This document shows positions 12,471 through 23,170 of a stretch of 64,000 bases of DNA, one piece after another. Under the pieces are notes generated by a model. That model made no database searches. It worked only from the letters and a program-made list of their open reading frames with translations, and was not told the DNA's origin. The stretch covers positions 40,628,501-40,692,500 of the forward strand of contig NC_091671.1 of assembly GCF_042453785.1 (NCBI RefSeq), read 5' to 3'. How positions within the stretch are numbered: position 1 is the stretch's first letter; the number at the start of each line of letters is the position of its first letter. The position numbers and the translations under genes are program-made. This DNA is from Malus domestica. Lineage: Eukaryota; Streptophyta; Magnoliopsida; Rosales; Rosaceae.

Positions 12471-14330
12471 CCTCCCTAAGCCAGACACCACCAGCTTCTA
12501 CCGGCTAAAAATGTTATCATATCAGAACCAAGACATACTAAGGCTGCAGAAAATCACATTAAAATAACACAGCACAAGGAATAGATGTTTAGTTCAACGA
12601 AAAGAAGGAAGGCCGATGAACCAATTACCAGGTCTATATGATACTTCCACACATACAAGCGGCAAATCCATGATGCCCATGGTATATGTAGAATCACCGC
12701 AATCAGGATTGAAATCTTTGACAGCCATTAAAAGAGCTTTGATCTGCACAGAGGAAACATAAAATCATAATGTGAGAATAATTTTAAAACAATAACAAGA
12801 AAAGCATGGATAACGCCATGATTTGAAAATCCACATACTAAAACAGTCAGCATAGCCTGTGTAGTCATCATTGGCTAGCTTATGTTGCTGATAGATAATA
12901 AAACTATATGCTTATCCAACATTAGAGTGTATATGTGCGGTATGCAGGTCAGTTGAGCAGTCATAATTAGTATATTTAGGATTTAACCATTGTCAATGAA
13001 GTGCACGCATATAATATATTACCATACCAGATGATGTTTGCAAATATATTTTGCTGTGCTCCTGTTGTCATTGACCAAGAGAAGAACAAGAATCTGGAAA
13101 GATAACCACAACTTAGCACAAACAAAATCCGAATTACGGGTTCTAAAACCTAATTTAAGATTATGACTCTGGAAAATGTTGCTATCCAACTATGTCTTTA
13201 CAAATAGGGAAGGCTGTGCAGCAGAACCGGGCTCTCCTTATGTCGAGAGAAGACTGTCAAAGAGCCATTCGCAACCATCTGAACGAGCAACTGAAGAGAA
13301 TCATCCTCAATCAAACTTTGTGCTGCCAAAGTATGGTTTGCCAGTGCTTTCATAATATGCACAGCAATCCCATGTACCCGCATAATTATAGGTTAGAAAC
13401 AAAAAGAAGGTTAAAAACATACCATGAACCGATAACCTAACAAATACAAGAGCACAGTAACGTACAAGCAAAGATTAAGTTCAGTATGAAAAAAATGCCA
13501 CGCGCTACTACTGGCTGTAGTTCAAATATGTTAAATATACACCTCAAACAGGGAAAAAGACAGATGTTAGAATAACAACAAATCCTGGCATGTTCAAAAA
13601 ATGTCGCGCTTCAAAATGCTACAAGGTTCTACTTATACCAAACACAACGTAACAGCTATTAAGCCTACTGTGTTTTCAAAATCAGACTTTGCATATGTCA
13701 ATGTGTAACAAACATGTGTAGTTTTATGTACCATTAAGTAAAAGCTACCTCAAGCCGATGGACCTGACCTGCATCACCGTCATAATCTTTCTCAGTTGGA
13801 AATGGTTCATCACGATCAGTAGCCTTTTGCTTTTGATTGGCTTCATCAGGATCCAGATGAGCATTGAGAATATGAATGAGACAGCACAATATCCCCGAAT
13901 CAAGGAGAGAGTGTTTATCAATATGCTGCAAACAGAAAAAGGAAACAAGCATGGACAGCGTAGGGTACGAATGAAGGACAAAAAAATCACTCAAGTCCGT
14001 CACAACCAAAGAGGTATCCTAATCTGGTGAAATTAAGAAATTCTACCCCAGAAGCTAGAACTTGTAGAGCAGTTAACAAACTTGACATGACAACAGATTT
14101 TGGTAATTGGAAGGAAAAACAAGTTTTCACTTTTCAGTGACGCAGGGACACTCAAGTGGAGTGAACGTAGCTCAGGATTCATACGCACGATATATTCAAT
14201 AAGTGATGGTACTTTTGTTTTGTCATCCATGAACTTACATAGAAGTAACGGGTAATTCTTCATGATGGCAAGAGTTATATCTCGTCTGTTGTGTTCAAAT
14301 ACTTCCTGGAAAATTCAGAATCGCGTCCTC
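12440..14330 (-). pseudogene. BEACH domain protein B-like gene fragment (unit A)
   Basis: Six minus-strand exon-like blocks lie in gene order: about 14130-14326 (EVFEHNRRDITLAIMKNYPL), 13748-13930 (LIHILNAHLDPDEANQK), 13200-13383 (MKALANH, then SLIEDDSLQLLVQM), 13018-13104 (ILVLLLVNDNRSTAKYICKH), 12627-12746 (IKALLMAVKDFNPDCGDSTY) and 12445-12512 (EAGGVWLREDIRNA). They match, from memory, the armadillo-like region upstream of the BEACH domain in plant BEACH domain protein B, a very large WD40/BEACH protein involved in membrane traffic and RNA-body biology. No BEACH or WD40 part is present, and no start can be assigned. With only a middle slice, and an exon block repeated out of order, it is a gene fragment. 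Confidence 0.6.
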
Positions 14331-15270
14331 TTTTGTATATTTTCGTCCAAACCAACATAAATCAACACGCAGAGTTGTGGCAGGCAAAAAGACACTATAA
14401 ACAGGACAGTAAACTTGAAGGAAAGCATGCTTTGACTAACATGGACAAATACCAAGCAAGACAAAGATAACACAACATTTTTGCTATGATTTACAAAGTA
14501 TGGCTTTCGATTATCAGTGGCGGGAACAATCCTCTCCCCTACAGGCTACAGCCTTTTTAACAGATGCACAAGGAATTGGTATCGTACCAAGTTTGTTGCA
14601 TCCTCCTCATCATCATCAGTAAGCTCAATCAATGGATTCTCATCATCGAAAAGCAAAAGCATAGTGCAAAATACTAAACACCAGCTTAAGAGAAAATAAA
14701 CTAAATAGAAAGCTGATACTAACACTTGCATTTTGCAAACACAGTATCCCCGAAGCACTCTTAGAAGCAGAACAAGAGGAAAATAAATGAGGTTTGTCAG
14801 TCTAGCACTCAAGCATAAAGGAAATTACAAACCAACCAACTCAACTATTTAATAACTAGTGGATAATTTCTAATGGCGTTTCCAATATGGTTATTCGATC
14901 GTAATTAGTTCGGGAATTGAAGTACCAATCAAGGTGAGATACCGGCGAGTTTCTGCGGCGGAAGGTCCAGCGCAGGTCGACCTCGTTTCTTCGAAGTCAC
15001 CGATCGGCAGGTCGACCTCGTTTCTCATGGTCCTCAGTGCTCTGAGTCTGAGTGTGAGCCTTAGTCCTCTTCTGCTACTCAACAACGAACGAACGAACGA
15101 ACCAAATCAGGTCAAATTGTACAGACAACTTCACAGAATTGAGAGAGGTAGAGAGAGAGGGGAGAAAATAATGAAACGTACTCGACGGTGGTTCCGTGGC
15201 GGTGGCTGACGGTGGCTCCTCCATGGCCGACGAGCACAAGTCATAGCTCCAAGGACGACATGTCATTTTT
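14331..15270 (-). other. Unassigned region next to the BEACH fragment (unit A)
   Basis: Minus-strand open frames are short, one acidic (about 14600-14680, reading IELTDDDEEDATNLV). The strand also has a start-like ATGGAGGAGCC at about 15213-15223 in GC-rich sequence. This could be a decayed first exon or 5' region, but I recognise no family. A direct repeat of AGGTCGACCTCGTTTCT occurs twice (about 14975 and 15010). Confidence 0.35.
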
Positions 15271-15477
15271 CAGAGTTCACACTGATTTGAAAAAAATAAA
15301 TAAAATAAAACAAATTAAGCACAAGTCATAGCCCCAAGGACGACATGTCATTTTTCAAGTTCACACTGATTTTTTTTTTTTTTTTAAATAATAATGAAAA
15401 AGAAGGAAGAAGGAGAAGGAGGTACCCATGCAAGTCATTGGCTTGGCTTGGCTTATGTGGGGGTCCCACTGTCAAAG
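15271..15477. repeat. Short tandem-like duplicate with poly(T)
   Basis: The segment AAGTCATAGCTCCAAGGACG with its following ~50 bases at about 15238 recurs at about 15323, separated by an AT-rich spacer and followed by a T run at 15371-15385. The same pair is in unit B with a longer T run. Confidence 0.7.
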
Positions 15478-15742
15478 TTTGGCTGTGCAATTAAAAGAAG
15501 GAGGAGGATTGTCCAAGTTCCCGTGCCCTCCCATGCTTTCCTGATTGTGTGGTCACGGTTAAACCACGTTAATATTTTATATTATTATTTATTTTTGTCT
15601 TATTATCTCTATAAAAAAATAATATAAAATATTAACGTGACTTAACTGTGACCACACAAAACAGAAGGGCATGGAAGGGCACCGAAACTTGGAGGGCAGA
15701 CAATCCTCCTCCTTAAAAGAAAAGGGAGAAAGGGCTAGCATT
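15478..15742. mobile_element. Foldback MITE-like hairpin (unit A)
   Basis: Two arms of roughly 110-120 bases are near reverse complements: left about 15485-15600 (contains GTGTGGTCACGGTTAAACCA and GTTAATATTTTATATTATT) and right about 15620-15740 (contains AATAATATAAAATATTAACG and TGACCACACA). The loop is only about 20 bases, so a transcript would form a long, nearly perfect hairpin of the kind seen for foldback MITEs and MITE-derived siRNA or miRNA precursors. No protein is encoded. Target-site duplications were not resolved. Confidence 0.8.
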
Positions 15743-15759
15743 GCGCTGCACCGTTTGTA

Positions 15760-16984
15760 AGGGTATTTTGAACCATGTTGGACTTGCATGTACCATTTTT
15801 TTACTTTTCTTTTATTTTTTTTTATAAAAACTTGTACGTGTACATGTTATCACAAAAGCGATTAGTGTATTTTTTTTTTCTTTTTTTTCCTCAATTTTTC
15901 TAAATCGGCATTTTTTATTTTTATCAATTCTACACCTATTCGTGGTTGCACATGACTCATGTTTTATTTATTTGCAATCCAGGGTGAATACCGAGTTCAG
16001 TTAAAATTATGATGATTTATTTATGTTAACTAGTAAACATACATACAGAAATTAAACACGAGTGAAGCCCGCACAATGTTAGTAATTAAAATCTTGATTT
16101 AAGAGGGAATGGTTTTAGGATTAACGACCGAGAAACAATTCATCATGTGTCCAAATTTTGTACCTATCATTTAATGTGTCAAGCAACAGTTAAATTTTAT
16201 TGTGATAATTGAGCTAGATTTATGTAAATTTTTTGAGCAATTATATAATATATCTCTCACACATTTTCTTCGATCCAATGATCGAATATTAAAAGGTGTA
16301 AGTGAAAGGTAAAAAGAGTGTGTTGGTAAATAATCTTGACCGGGCTAATTTCTCCAACTCTTGAACGTTTAAAGATGCTAAGAATATCACAAGCTCCCTT
16401 TTCCTTGCTTCCAAGGCCTTCGGGGTACCAATCACATGGATGCTGGAACACACTAAGATTACATGCCCATCAACCTTATCCCCACGATTCTCTTCTCTCT
16501 CTCTTTCTGGAGGCCCACGTGTTCACTTTTTGGGAACGCACACTCCACTGATAACAAATTGAAGGTTTTCTGTTTCACTTTTCTGTATCGACCAACTTTT
16601 TTATTTTTTTATTAAATAAAAAACATTAATTAAATTTTATGGTGAATCCCTTTCTTGTAAGGGATTGGCACATTGAAGAAAGGTTGCCTTATACCTGTAC
16701 GGACGGGTTTGCGGTCCCAGTATAAAACTAATAACCACCAGAGAAGTCCACAAGCTTTCAGTGGGGATTACAGGTGGGTCCCATCCTAAGGCCTTCATGT
16801 TTCAGTGCGCCGCATAGCATTAGCATAGGGGGCTGTAATGATCGCTCTGTCTCTGACCCTCTGTGCCAACCCACAAAATCAAACAATCATTTTTTTTATT
16901 TTTTTTTAAAGATATTGCTGACGTTTCATTTTCCATGGTGACCAACTCTCTTTGCCATTTCTATGAATGAATGTATACTTGTGC
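15760..16984. other. Non-coding AT-rich DNA, nothing recognised (unit A)
   Basis: No supported gene. The strand contains T-rich runs and short chance frames only. Confidence 0.5.
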
Positions 16985-17166
16985 CTTGTCATTCAGGATT
17001 ACGATCTGGTGATATTTTTTTAATTTGTGAGTGGGATGTCTTATGTTCAAATCTTGTGGATGACGAATTCGATACCAAATTAGGTTGCCTATTGTGTGGC
17101 TTCCAAACTCCTCCTCCCCTTAATGTAAAATATATCGTTGTACTAAAAAAAAAAAAAAAAAAAAAA
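16985..17166 (+). mobile_element. SINE-like element with poly(A) tail (unit A)
   Basis: The sequence has a tRNA-type B-box-like segment (ATGTTCAAATCTTGTGGATG, about 17048-17067), a body ending in AATATATCGTTGTACT and an A run of about 20 at 17146-17166. Body plus tail of about 180 bases fits a plant tRNA-derived SINE. The A box near 16995 is degenerate. Confidence 0.6.
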
Positions 17167-17518
17167 GACTTGTGCCTTGTATTTGGTTAAAGGTGTTGCT
17201 ACGGAGACTAATTATTTAGGCCAAAGTTTGTAACATAATTTTTATGCATTTTTTCCTGTGTTTGCACGCGTTTAGTTATTTTCTCCATCACCGTAACCTA
17301 GGAATGTTTTTGGCTAGCCAACAAATGTGTTCAAGAGTTAAATGTAGAGTTGATATAACTCGACGATCTGATTGATGTTTGGCAATACACTTGTATACAC
17401 ATATGTGACTTGACGAACAAGAAACGCAAACAAGGCGATTAATTTGGATATTGATGGTTAAAATGTTCATAAGAGAAAAGAAAAAGGGCCAATATTAGTG
17501 ATTACATCCATTTCTCTT

Positions 17519-18460
17519 TGTTTGGGCCCAAAAATATTGTTTTGGGGCGAGTTTAGAATTGTTCTCGGCCCAGTGTTGGTTGGGCCGAGTTTAGAATCCT
17601 TCTCGGCCCAAAGGCCGTGTACAGGTGTCGTTGGGGGTTATTCAGCTCACGGGCCGCGCAGTCGAAGTTGGCCATATCCCATCGGGAATTGGGGATGTGG
17701 ATGAGTCCTGTTATGAGAAGGAATTTCGATAGGATCAGGATGCTGGAATTGAATACGGCCTGGTAACGAGTTATGTTCAAAGTCCTAGTAGGAATAGGAT
17801 TGGCCGAGATAAAGTTGGATCAGGGAAAAGAGTTCTAATCCGGGAGTGAGTGGGATTCAATACAGGTTGGCTGCTATAAATAGAGAGGGAAGACATCGAA
17901 ACAAGCTCTCTCTAATTCAACACACAAATTGCCCTGCGCATACCCTCGCTTTACGCGAAACTTCTAAACAACCTTGAGATTTTTGTTTTCCCTTTTCCGC
18001 CAACACATCTTCAGTTTGGATAAACAGCACCGTGGAGGCAAAATCAGCCGATCGTGGAGCACCTTCAGTTTGGATAAACAGCACTGCGACAGGGCCGACT
18101 GGTTATCTATCTAAGTCTTGATCGAGAAGGATTTTCGAATCCTTATCGGCAGAGGTCATCTCGGCGAAGCGAGATGTTACAAGTTACTATACTCGGTGAT
18201 TTGAACGCCGAGTCGTTTATGATTGGTTATTCGCAAGTAGGTTTTAAAGTTCGGCATTCTGACGGGCGAACCACTTTCATAATCAAGACATATATTTGTT
18301 TTGAATACTTGTGTCCCTATACTCTGATGTCGATTCGGCGTGCTTATACTCTTACGAATATAATCACGGTGACCGAATCCGGCGTCGACGATTTGTGAAC
18401 TTCGCAGAACTAGTAGCTTTGTCTTCAAGCTCTAGAACCTGAAGGCCGAGACGTGCTTAT
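17519..18460 (+). repeat. Gypsy-type LTR remnant (unit A)
   Basis: It begins TGTTTGGGCCC, exactly like the outer end of the LTR at 60068-61001, and shares its TATA region (gctataaatagag at about 17874), the AATTGCCCTGCGCA segment, the CCAACACATCTTC segment and the GAACCTGAAGGCCGAGACGTG stretch in the same order. The last ~150 bases of the family LTR are missing. It is an isolated, 3'-truncated LTR fossil without internal sequence. Confidence 0.7.
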
Positions 18461-20212
18461 ACTCTTACAAAATTGATGAAAATGACTATAGCTACACATT
18501 TTGATAAGTTGAGGGACCAATAGTAATGAATTTTTAGTTGATGGACCATTGCTCCAATTTGATTAAAGTTGAGGGACCATTGCTACAATTTTCTCTTAAC
18601 TTTATGCACCACCATTATTGAACGACTTGGCTTGGATAAACTCCGTTAGGCTCGGCTTGGAGCCAAATATTTCCCTCCCAAGACCACCACCACTCACCAA
18701 GACGCAAACCACACGAGCTCAGCAAGCTCTCTAGCACCTCGTTTAAACGTTTTCCTCATTCTCCCACACACACTCTTTCTCTAGTTAACCACTCCTCCCT
18801 CACTCTCTTAGAACCCCAAATCCTCTGAGAAATCTAACACGACCGCCGTCACATTCCTTGCTCCACCGACGTCGGAATGCCTCCGGCGGGTCAAAACCCA
18901 AACCTTTTTTTACATTGTTTTGGATTATTAAACTGTTGAATTATTTTACGTGATATATAAGAATTTCGCTGTAATTTGTGAGAAACCCTAGTTCATAAAA
19001 TTTATGAATATGTTTCTTATATTAATGCATTGCTTTGGACAATAACACCATGCGCATTTGTCAAATTATTAATTTGTTAGAGAAAATAAAAATGGTAGTA
19101 CATGCTTCAAGAAAAAGACTAACTGAGCTACTTATGAAGACAATAACACCATATGTCATTTCTCATGCATAGAAATGAGAGGGAAAAATAAAATTGAGGA
19201 TAAGAATTAGCGAGAAAAAATAGAGTGAAAGTTTTGCTTATTTATTTATTTTTAGTTTTTTAATCATTTTTAAGAGTGAAATAACTTGACTATCTTCACA
19301 TGTTGTGCACGGTCTCACTTAACGGAAATATGGATGAAATATATGAAAAACTAACGGTAGGGGGCAAATCGGCTAAAAAAATTAGTTCGAGTCCTTAATT
19401 TTCCAATAGCAAAGTTAAGAGGGAAATCAAAGGTTAGGTGAAAGTTCAGAGAATAAATCGACATTAAGTTCAGAGAGTAAATCGACAGTTTACTCAAAAT
19501 TTAATAATGTTCTCCCTTTGAAAAGTAATTGTTGCCGGTCCTTTTGTAATTGCACTGGAACATACTAGCAGCTAGCCACCCGCCATATCCCAATCCATCC
19601 CAACATCACTTTTCACTACTAGTCAACTTTCCAAAAGACCAACTCTACGCAACATTTTTGTACGGTTCAACGGTTATCAAATGCCAAAAGACGAGAAAAA
19701 TTAATATCGCCTTGCATAACTCGATGACATATAAGAATAATTAAAATCTAGATGCTGGAGAAACAATAGCGAATATGAGCAAAACCAAATTAAAAGACCC
19801 GTTTGGTAACTATTTGATTTTTAATTTTTAATTTTTTTTTCATGCTTGAGATAGATAGATAGCGGAAACGCATACAAATTTCTTTTGTTTTATATTTATT
19901 GAAGCCAACAAGTAACCACTGCTCTTCTAGTTAAAACTCAACAAGGTCAAAAAGTTACAACTTATCTCAACCAACTGGGGATATTATAAGGGGTTTGCTA
20001 TTCGCATAGTCTTTTTACTTTTTACTCACTCATGTTAATTTTTGTTCATTGATCTTCTTCAATTCATTCCCAAAAATTAAGATGAGTGTATGAGAGAAAA
20101 AATGTGAAATCCCGTCTCCGAATTCCATTATTTATTTACGTATTTAGTATTTACGCAATTTTTATCTTTTTATCTATGTTTGCTGATTATTGATTAGAGT
20201 TTAGTATATATA
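18461..20212. other. Non-coding DNA with a small triple repeat (unit A)
   Basis: At 18500-18600 the phrase AGTTGAGGGACCATTGCTAC recurs three times in variant form, as often seen near the ends of small transposons. A CT-rich stretch at 18720-18840 looks like a plant 5' leader, and an ATG with GGCGGGTCAAAA context follows at 18877, but no durable frame follows. Nothing else is supported. Confidence 0.45.
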
Positions 20213-20312
20213 ACAGGATTTTGGACACGTCTTGTCCAACATGTATAGTTTTGTGCGTTTGTGCCGTCGAATTAAGATGTAGGATAATAGATACGTGTCT
20301 AAAATCCTACGT
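20213..20312. mobile_element. Small MITE-like hairpin (unit A)
   Basis: CAGGATTTTGGACACGTCTT at the left faces ATACGTGTCTAAAATCCTAC at the right in inverted orientation, giving ~18 base terminal inverted repeats around ~60 bases. This is a size typical of tiny MITEs. It is repeated at 35248-35347. Confidence 0.55.
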
Positions 20313-20507
20313 ATCGAATGTGAAGATGTTTTTCTCATTGGGTGTGAACTAGAGGTAAGGCGAACAACGCATGCGTCTTAGCTCTCACTTAAATTAGACC
20401 TCATACCTTTCATCATTTATCGTATTGTTGATAAAAAAGAAGAGGACACAAAAATATCTCATTCTCATAAATTTAAAGAAAACTAATGAAAAAGGCTTGA
20501 AAACTTT

Positions 20508-20632
20508 GAGTTTTAACGATAAGGACAAAATAAAGGGTAAAGTGAATAGTACTAGGTTTGACTTTTTAGTATAAAAATGTGATTTTTTGTTAAAGTGAAC
20601 AGTATTGCGGGTTTTTCGTTAAAACTCCCTAA
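20508..20632. mobile_element. MITE with GAGTTTTAACGA ends (unit A)
   Basis: GAGTTTTAACGATAAGGAC at about 20508 and TTTTTCGTTAAAACTCCC at about 20614 are inverted terminal repeats (12 of 13 matching) around a ~100 base AT-rich core. No coding capacity. Family not assigned. Confidence 0.65.
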
Positions 20633-21303
20633 ATTCAATGTGACGTGCCTTATATTCATATCGTTGTGGGAAAAAAAAATTCATATTAAGGTACTAAAGT
20701 ATATGCAGGCCTCATTTTATTACCGCGTTAGACCTCAATTTACATTGGAATGATTTTGATGTGGAGAAATAATTCAACCTCGATAAAATATCTTTTATGT
20801 ATTCATTTTTTATTATGGACCCTACCCGCCCCGCCCCATTTTGTATATAAAATAATATGGACCCGTCTCGAACCACTATTAGACTAGACATTGTAATGCT
20901 TAGAATTTCTCAAGAAACATGTATGTTTAGTAATCCACGGAAATCACAATGAAAATAAGGAGTAATGTGGCACGGTAACAACGAAGTTGAAAAGGGAATG
21001 GGGCCCACACAAAAATGGAAATTGATATGCTGATACGGGGTTTGAAGGAGCTAGCGGGTATTTTTTTATGGCCGTAGGATCTCAAATAACAACTAATCTG
21101 TCTGTCATGCTTTAATGGGGTGGATAGATTTTTAATTTTCACGTACTCTTCCTTAATTTCAGCCGTCTGATCAAAATAATTTGAAAAAGAAATGAGCAAA
21201 GAGTAGGGGAAGGGCACCATCAACTGTAAAATATATTTTTCGGTCAATTCAAAGGTCACATCATTTCCTCCTCTCTCACAGCTACCCAACGCAGAAAAAG
21301 AAC

Positions 21304-22223
21304 ATGAGTGCATTTCGACAGTTCTTCAAGCGGCTGACTGGAGCCAAAGCAGGAGGTACCTCCGCTGCCGCCGTTGAACCAAAGGTGAAGGTGGAATACG
21401 ATGTTTCTTCGTCCCACCCCAGACATGTGATCAAAATTTTCATCCATCCAGAGGACGAAGAGAGTATCAACCTCCTAGCCGGCAGTGCAGATCTTTTCTG
21501 GAAGTCCGGCAGAACACTGTTAAAGGCGAAGGAGAGTAGCCTGAAGGAAGCGTTGAAGGGTGAAGGCTGTTGCTTCAGCCAGCAGAGTGAGGAGCGCATC
21601 GTTTCCCTGCTTCACCAGTCGTGTGAGAACACAACCCGTCTTGAGTACCTGGAGCAGGTTGCAGAACATTACGCAAAATATGGACTCACAAAGGGGTCTC
21701 CTCCTCCTCCTGTCCGTCCTCTACCACCGTCGAAGCAGGAGGCAAATGGCAACAACAACGGGAAAGGCAACGGCGACGGGAAAGGGCAAGGGCAAGGGAA
21801 AGGCGAGGGCGACGGAACCATTCGAGTTGACATTTTAAAAGGTAAACTCGGGACTCTCAAATGTCAATGAGTAAAAAAATTAATTATGGCATTCTTCTTT
21901 CTTCTGTTTGCAGATTAGGGTTTGTTTAGAGGTCGTTTTGGGATTTATTTTTTTCTGAAAGTCTTTTTAGAGGAGGAAGGTTGCATATATTCACTGTTTT
22001 AACCCTCTTGATTTTTCGTTTGGATTTGATTCAATTCGTGAATTTGCCAATTATGTTTGTTTTTGTGTGATTAGAAAATGGAAAGACATTGTTGTTGGGA
22101 AATAAAAATTCATGAAAGCAGTTTTTATAATTTTGGTGTGGTAGTAAATTGGTAATGAAGGCACTGCATTGACTTTTTATTGTTCAATCGTATGCAGGAT
22201 CATTTGGTGGAAGAGCAGAATGA
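21304..22223 (+). CDS. Small uncharacterised plant protein (unit A copy)
   Basis: Exon 1 runs from ATG at 21304 to 21841 (donor AAAG/GTAAAC). With the acceptor at 22197/22198 a short last exon ends in GSFGGRAE and a TGA at 22221-22223, giving about 187 residues. If the intron is retained the frame also closes soon after. I do not recognise the family. Residues 1-60 are basic then mixed (MSAFRQFFKRLTG). Residues 60-135 look globular and helical (LLAGSADLFWKSGRTLLKAK, ERIVSLLHQSC, LEYLEQVAEHYAKYG). A PPPPVRPLPPS linker and a Gly/Lys/Asn-rich low-complexity tail (GKGNGDGKGQGQGKGEG) follow. No signal peptide or membrane segment is evident. The start is preferred because it is conserved in both copies, whereas the upstream extension is open only in unit B. 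An AATATATTT run lies about 70 bases upstream. Codon use and the intact frame in both copies favour a real gene. Confidence 0.65.
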
Positions 22224-22745
22224 TGTGAATAAAATTTTGAACATTCAGGCTAAGAAAGGAACAAAAGAGTTTTTTGATAGTTTCTTTTAGTGAACGAGGC
22301 AGATTTTGTCAGTAGGTTTTGTTGCTCGATGAATTTGGATTGTAAAAATTGGAATGCTTTTTAGCTGGTTAACCAACATATGAAACCTCCATCTTCGTTT
22401 GTGGGTATTTTGAACAAAGACTCTCTTCCATGTCCTCTTTAGGTGGGGGGATTTTTTTGTATAGGGATTTGGGATGACGCTGGTGACCTTTGTGGTGGTG
22501 TCTGTTTGTATCCTGCTTCTCTTTAGTTATGTTTCTGGGTGTGCTGGGCACCCCTCTGTTTGTTTCTTGGCCTTGGGCCTTGTTGGTTCTATGAACATAT
22601 GAAACCTATCCTATCCTAGGCTCCTTAATCCTTGCTAAGCTAAAGCTAAAAAGAAGCCCACTATATAGAATGTGAATAAAACCCGAGTTCCTTCAACTCA
22701 TCGTCAAATCCTCCTCGTTTGCTTTTGAGTCCTTAATATTTACTC
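22224..22745. other. 3' flank of the small gene (unit A)
   Basis: T-rich sequence with a possible further frame (DHLVEEQNDVNK, about 22198-22290) that would be used only with a different splice phase. No other feature. Confidence 0.4.
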
Positions 22746-22751
22746 ATCACC

Positions 22752-23153
22752 ATGGGCAATTCCATCTCCCACAGGCAATCCCATGCCCACCGGACAAGCT
22801 CTGTGCATTAGTTCAATAAGCCCCGCTAGAGAACCCGCAGCAAGTCATCGTGGAATTCGGGTCTGCTGTCTCCCAACAAAGGGCAACCCCGGCCCATTGC
22901 CTGCAGACGACACGGAAAAGGTTTACTTAATGCTGCCAATTGAGCGAGGGAAACCAGTGTTGTACATCGTCATCCTAAGAAATCCGTGGTGTTCATTTTA
23001 CGTGCAAATTTGGTTTTACAATCGATTTCGCCAAGGTTTTCACCTTTGTTTGCTAGAATATGCCTGGCAAGTGATCCCGGGCAAGCTTTCGTGTTGCCGA
23101 ACAAGGACAAGGAATATTTTCATTACATTAGATTGGCGACTGGAGATTTAAGG
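22752..23153 (+). CDS. Doubtful short ORF(s) after the small gene (unit A)
   Basis: An ATG with GGGCAATTCC context at 22752 opens a 19-codon frame (MGNSISHRQSHAHRTSSVH). A second frame from 22783 runs 122 codons and a third ends in FVLPNKDKEYFHYIRLATG. No single frame covers the region and I recognise no family. The MGNSIS start resembles an N-myristoylation signal, so this could be a decayed small gene. In unit B a six-base CATGCC insertion keeps the first frame. Confidence 0.25.
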
Positions 23154-23170
23154 AATTAATATGGAGAGAG

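Larger units (their letters stand above)
10933..23170. repeat. Segmental duplication, unit A (~12.2 kb)
   Basis: The whole stretch recurs at 25965-38632 in the same orientation with a near-constant offset (about 15,032 to 15,035, then 15,457 after an extra block in unit B). Differences by eye are scattered single bases, small indels and one rearranged block near 36 kb. Left edge: similarity starts at TATGTTCTGCACTCTATC. Right edge: it ends after the GGAATTAAT at about 23160. Everything inside (BEACH pseudogene, hairpins, SINE, LTR, small gene) is present twice. Confidence 0.95.

Noticed and set aside
17514-18466. CTCTT at both sides of the LTR remnant as a target-site duplication
   Set aside because: The right-hand CTCTT is part of a phrase (GTGCTTATACTCTTAC) that also occurs inside the LTR, and the remnant is 3'-truncated relative to the family.
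18877-18960. Possible gene start after a CT-rich leader
   Set aside because: The frame from the ATG closes quickly and no downstream exon could be recognised.
21282-21599. Minus-strand 105-codon frame opposite the small gene
   Set aside because: It is the shadow of the plus-strand exon, present only because that exon is GC-rich and free of stops on both strands.
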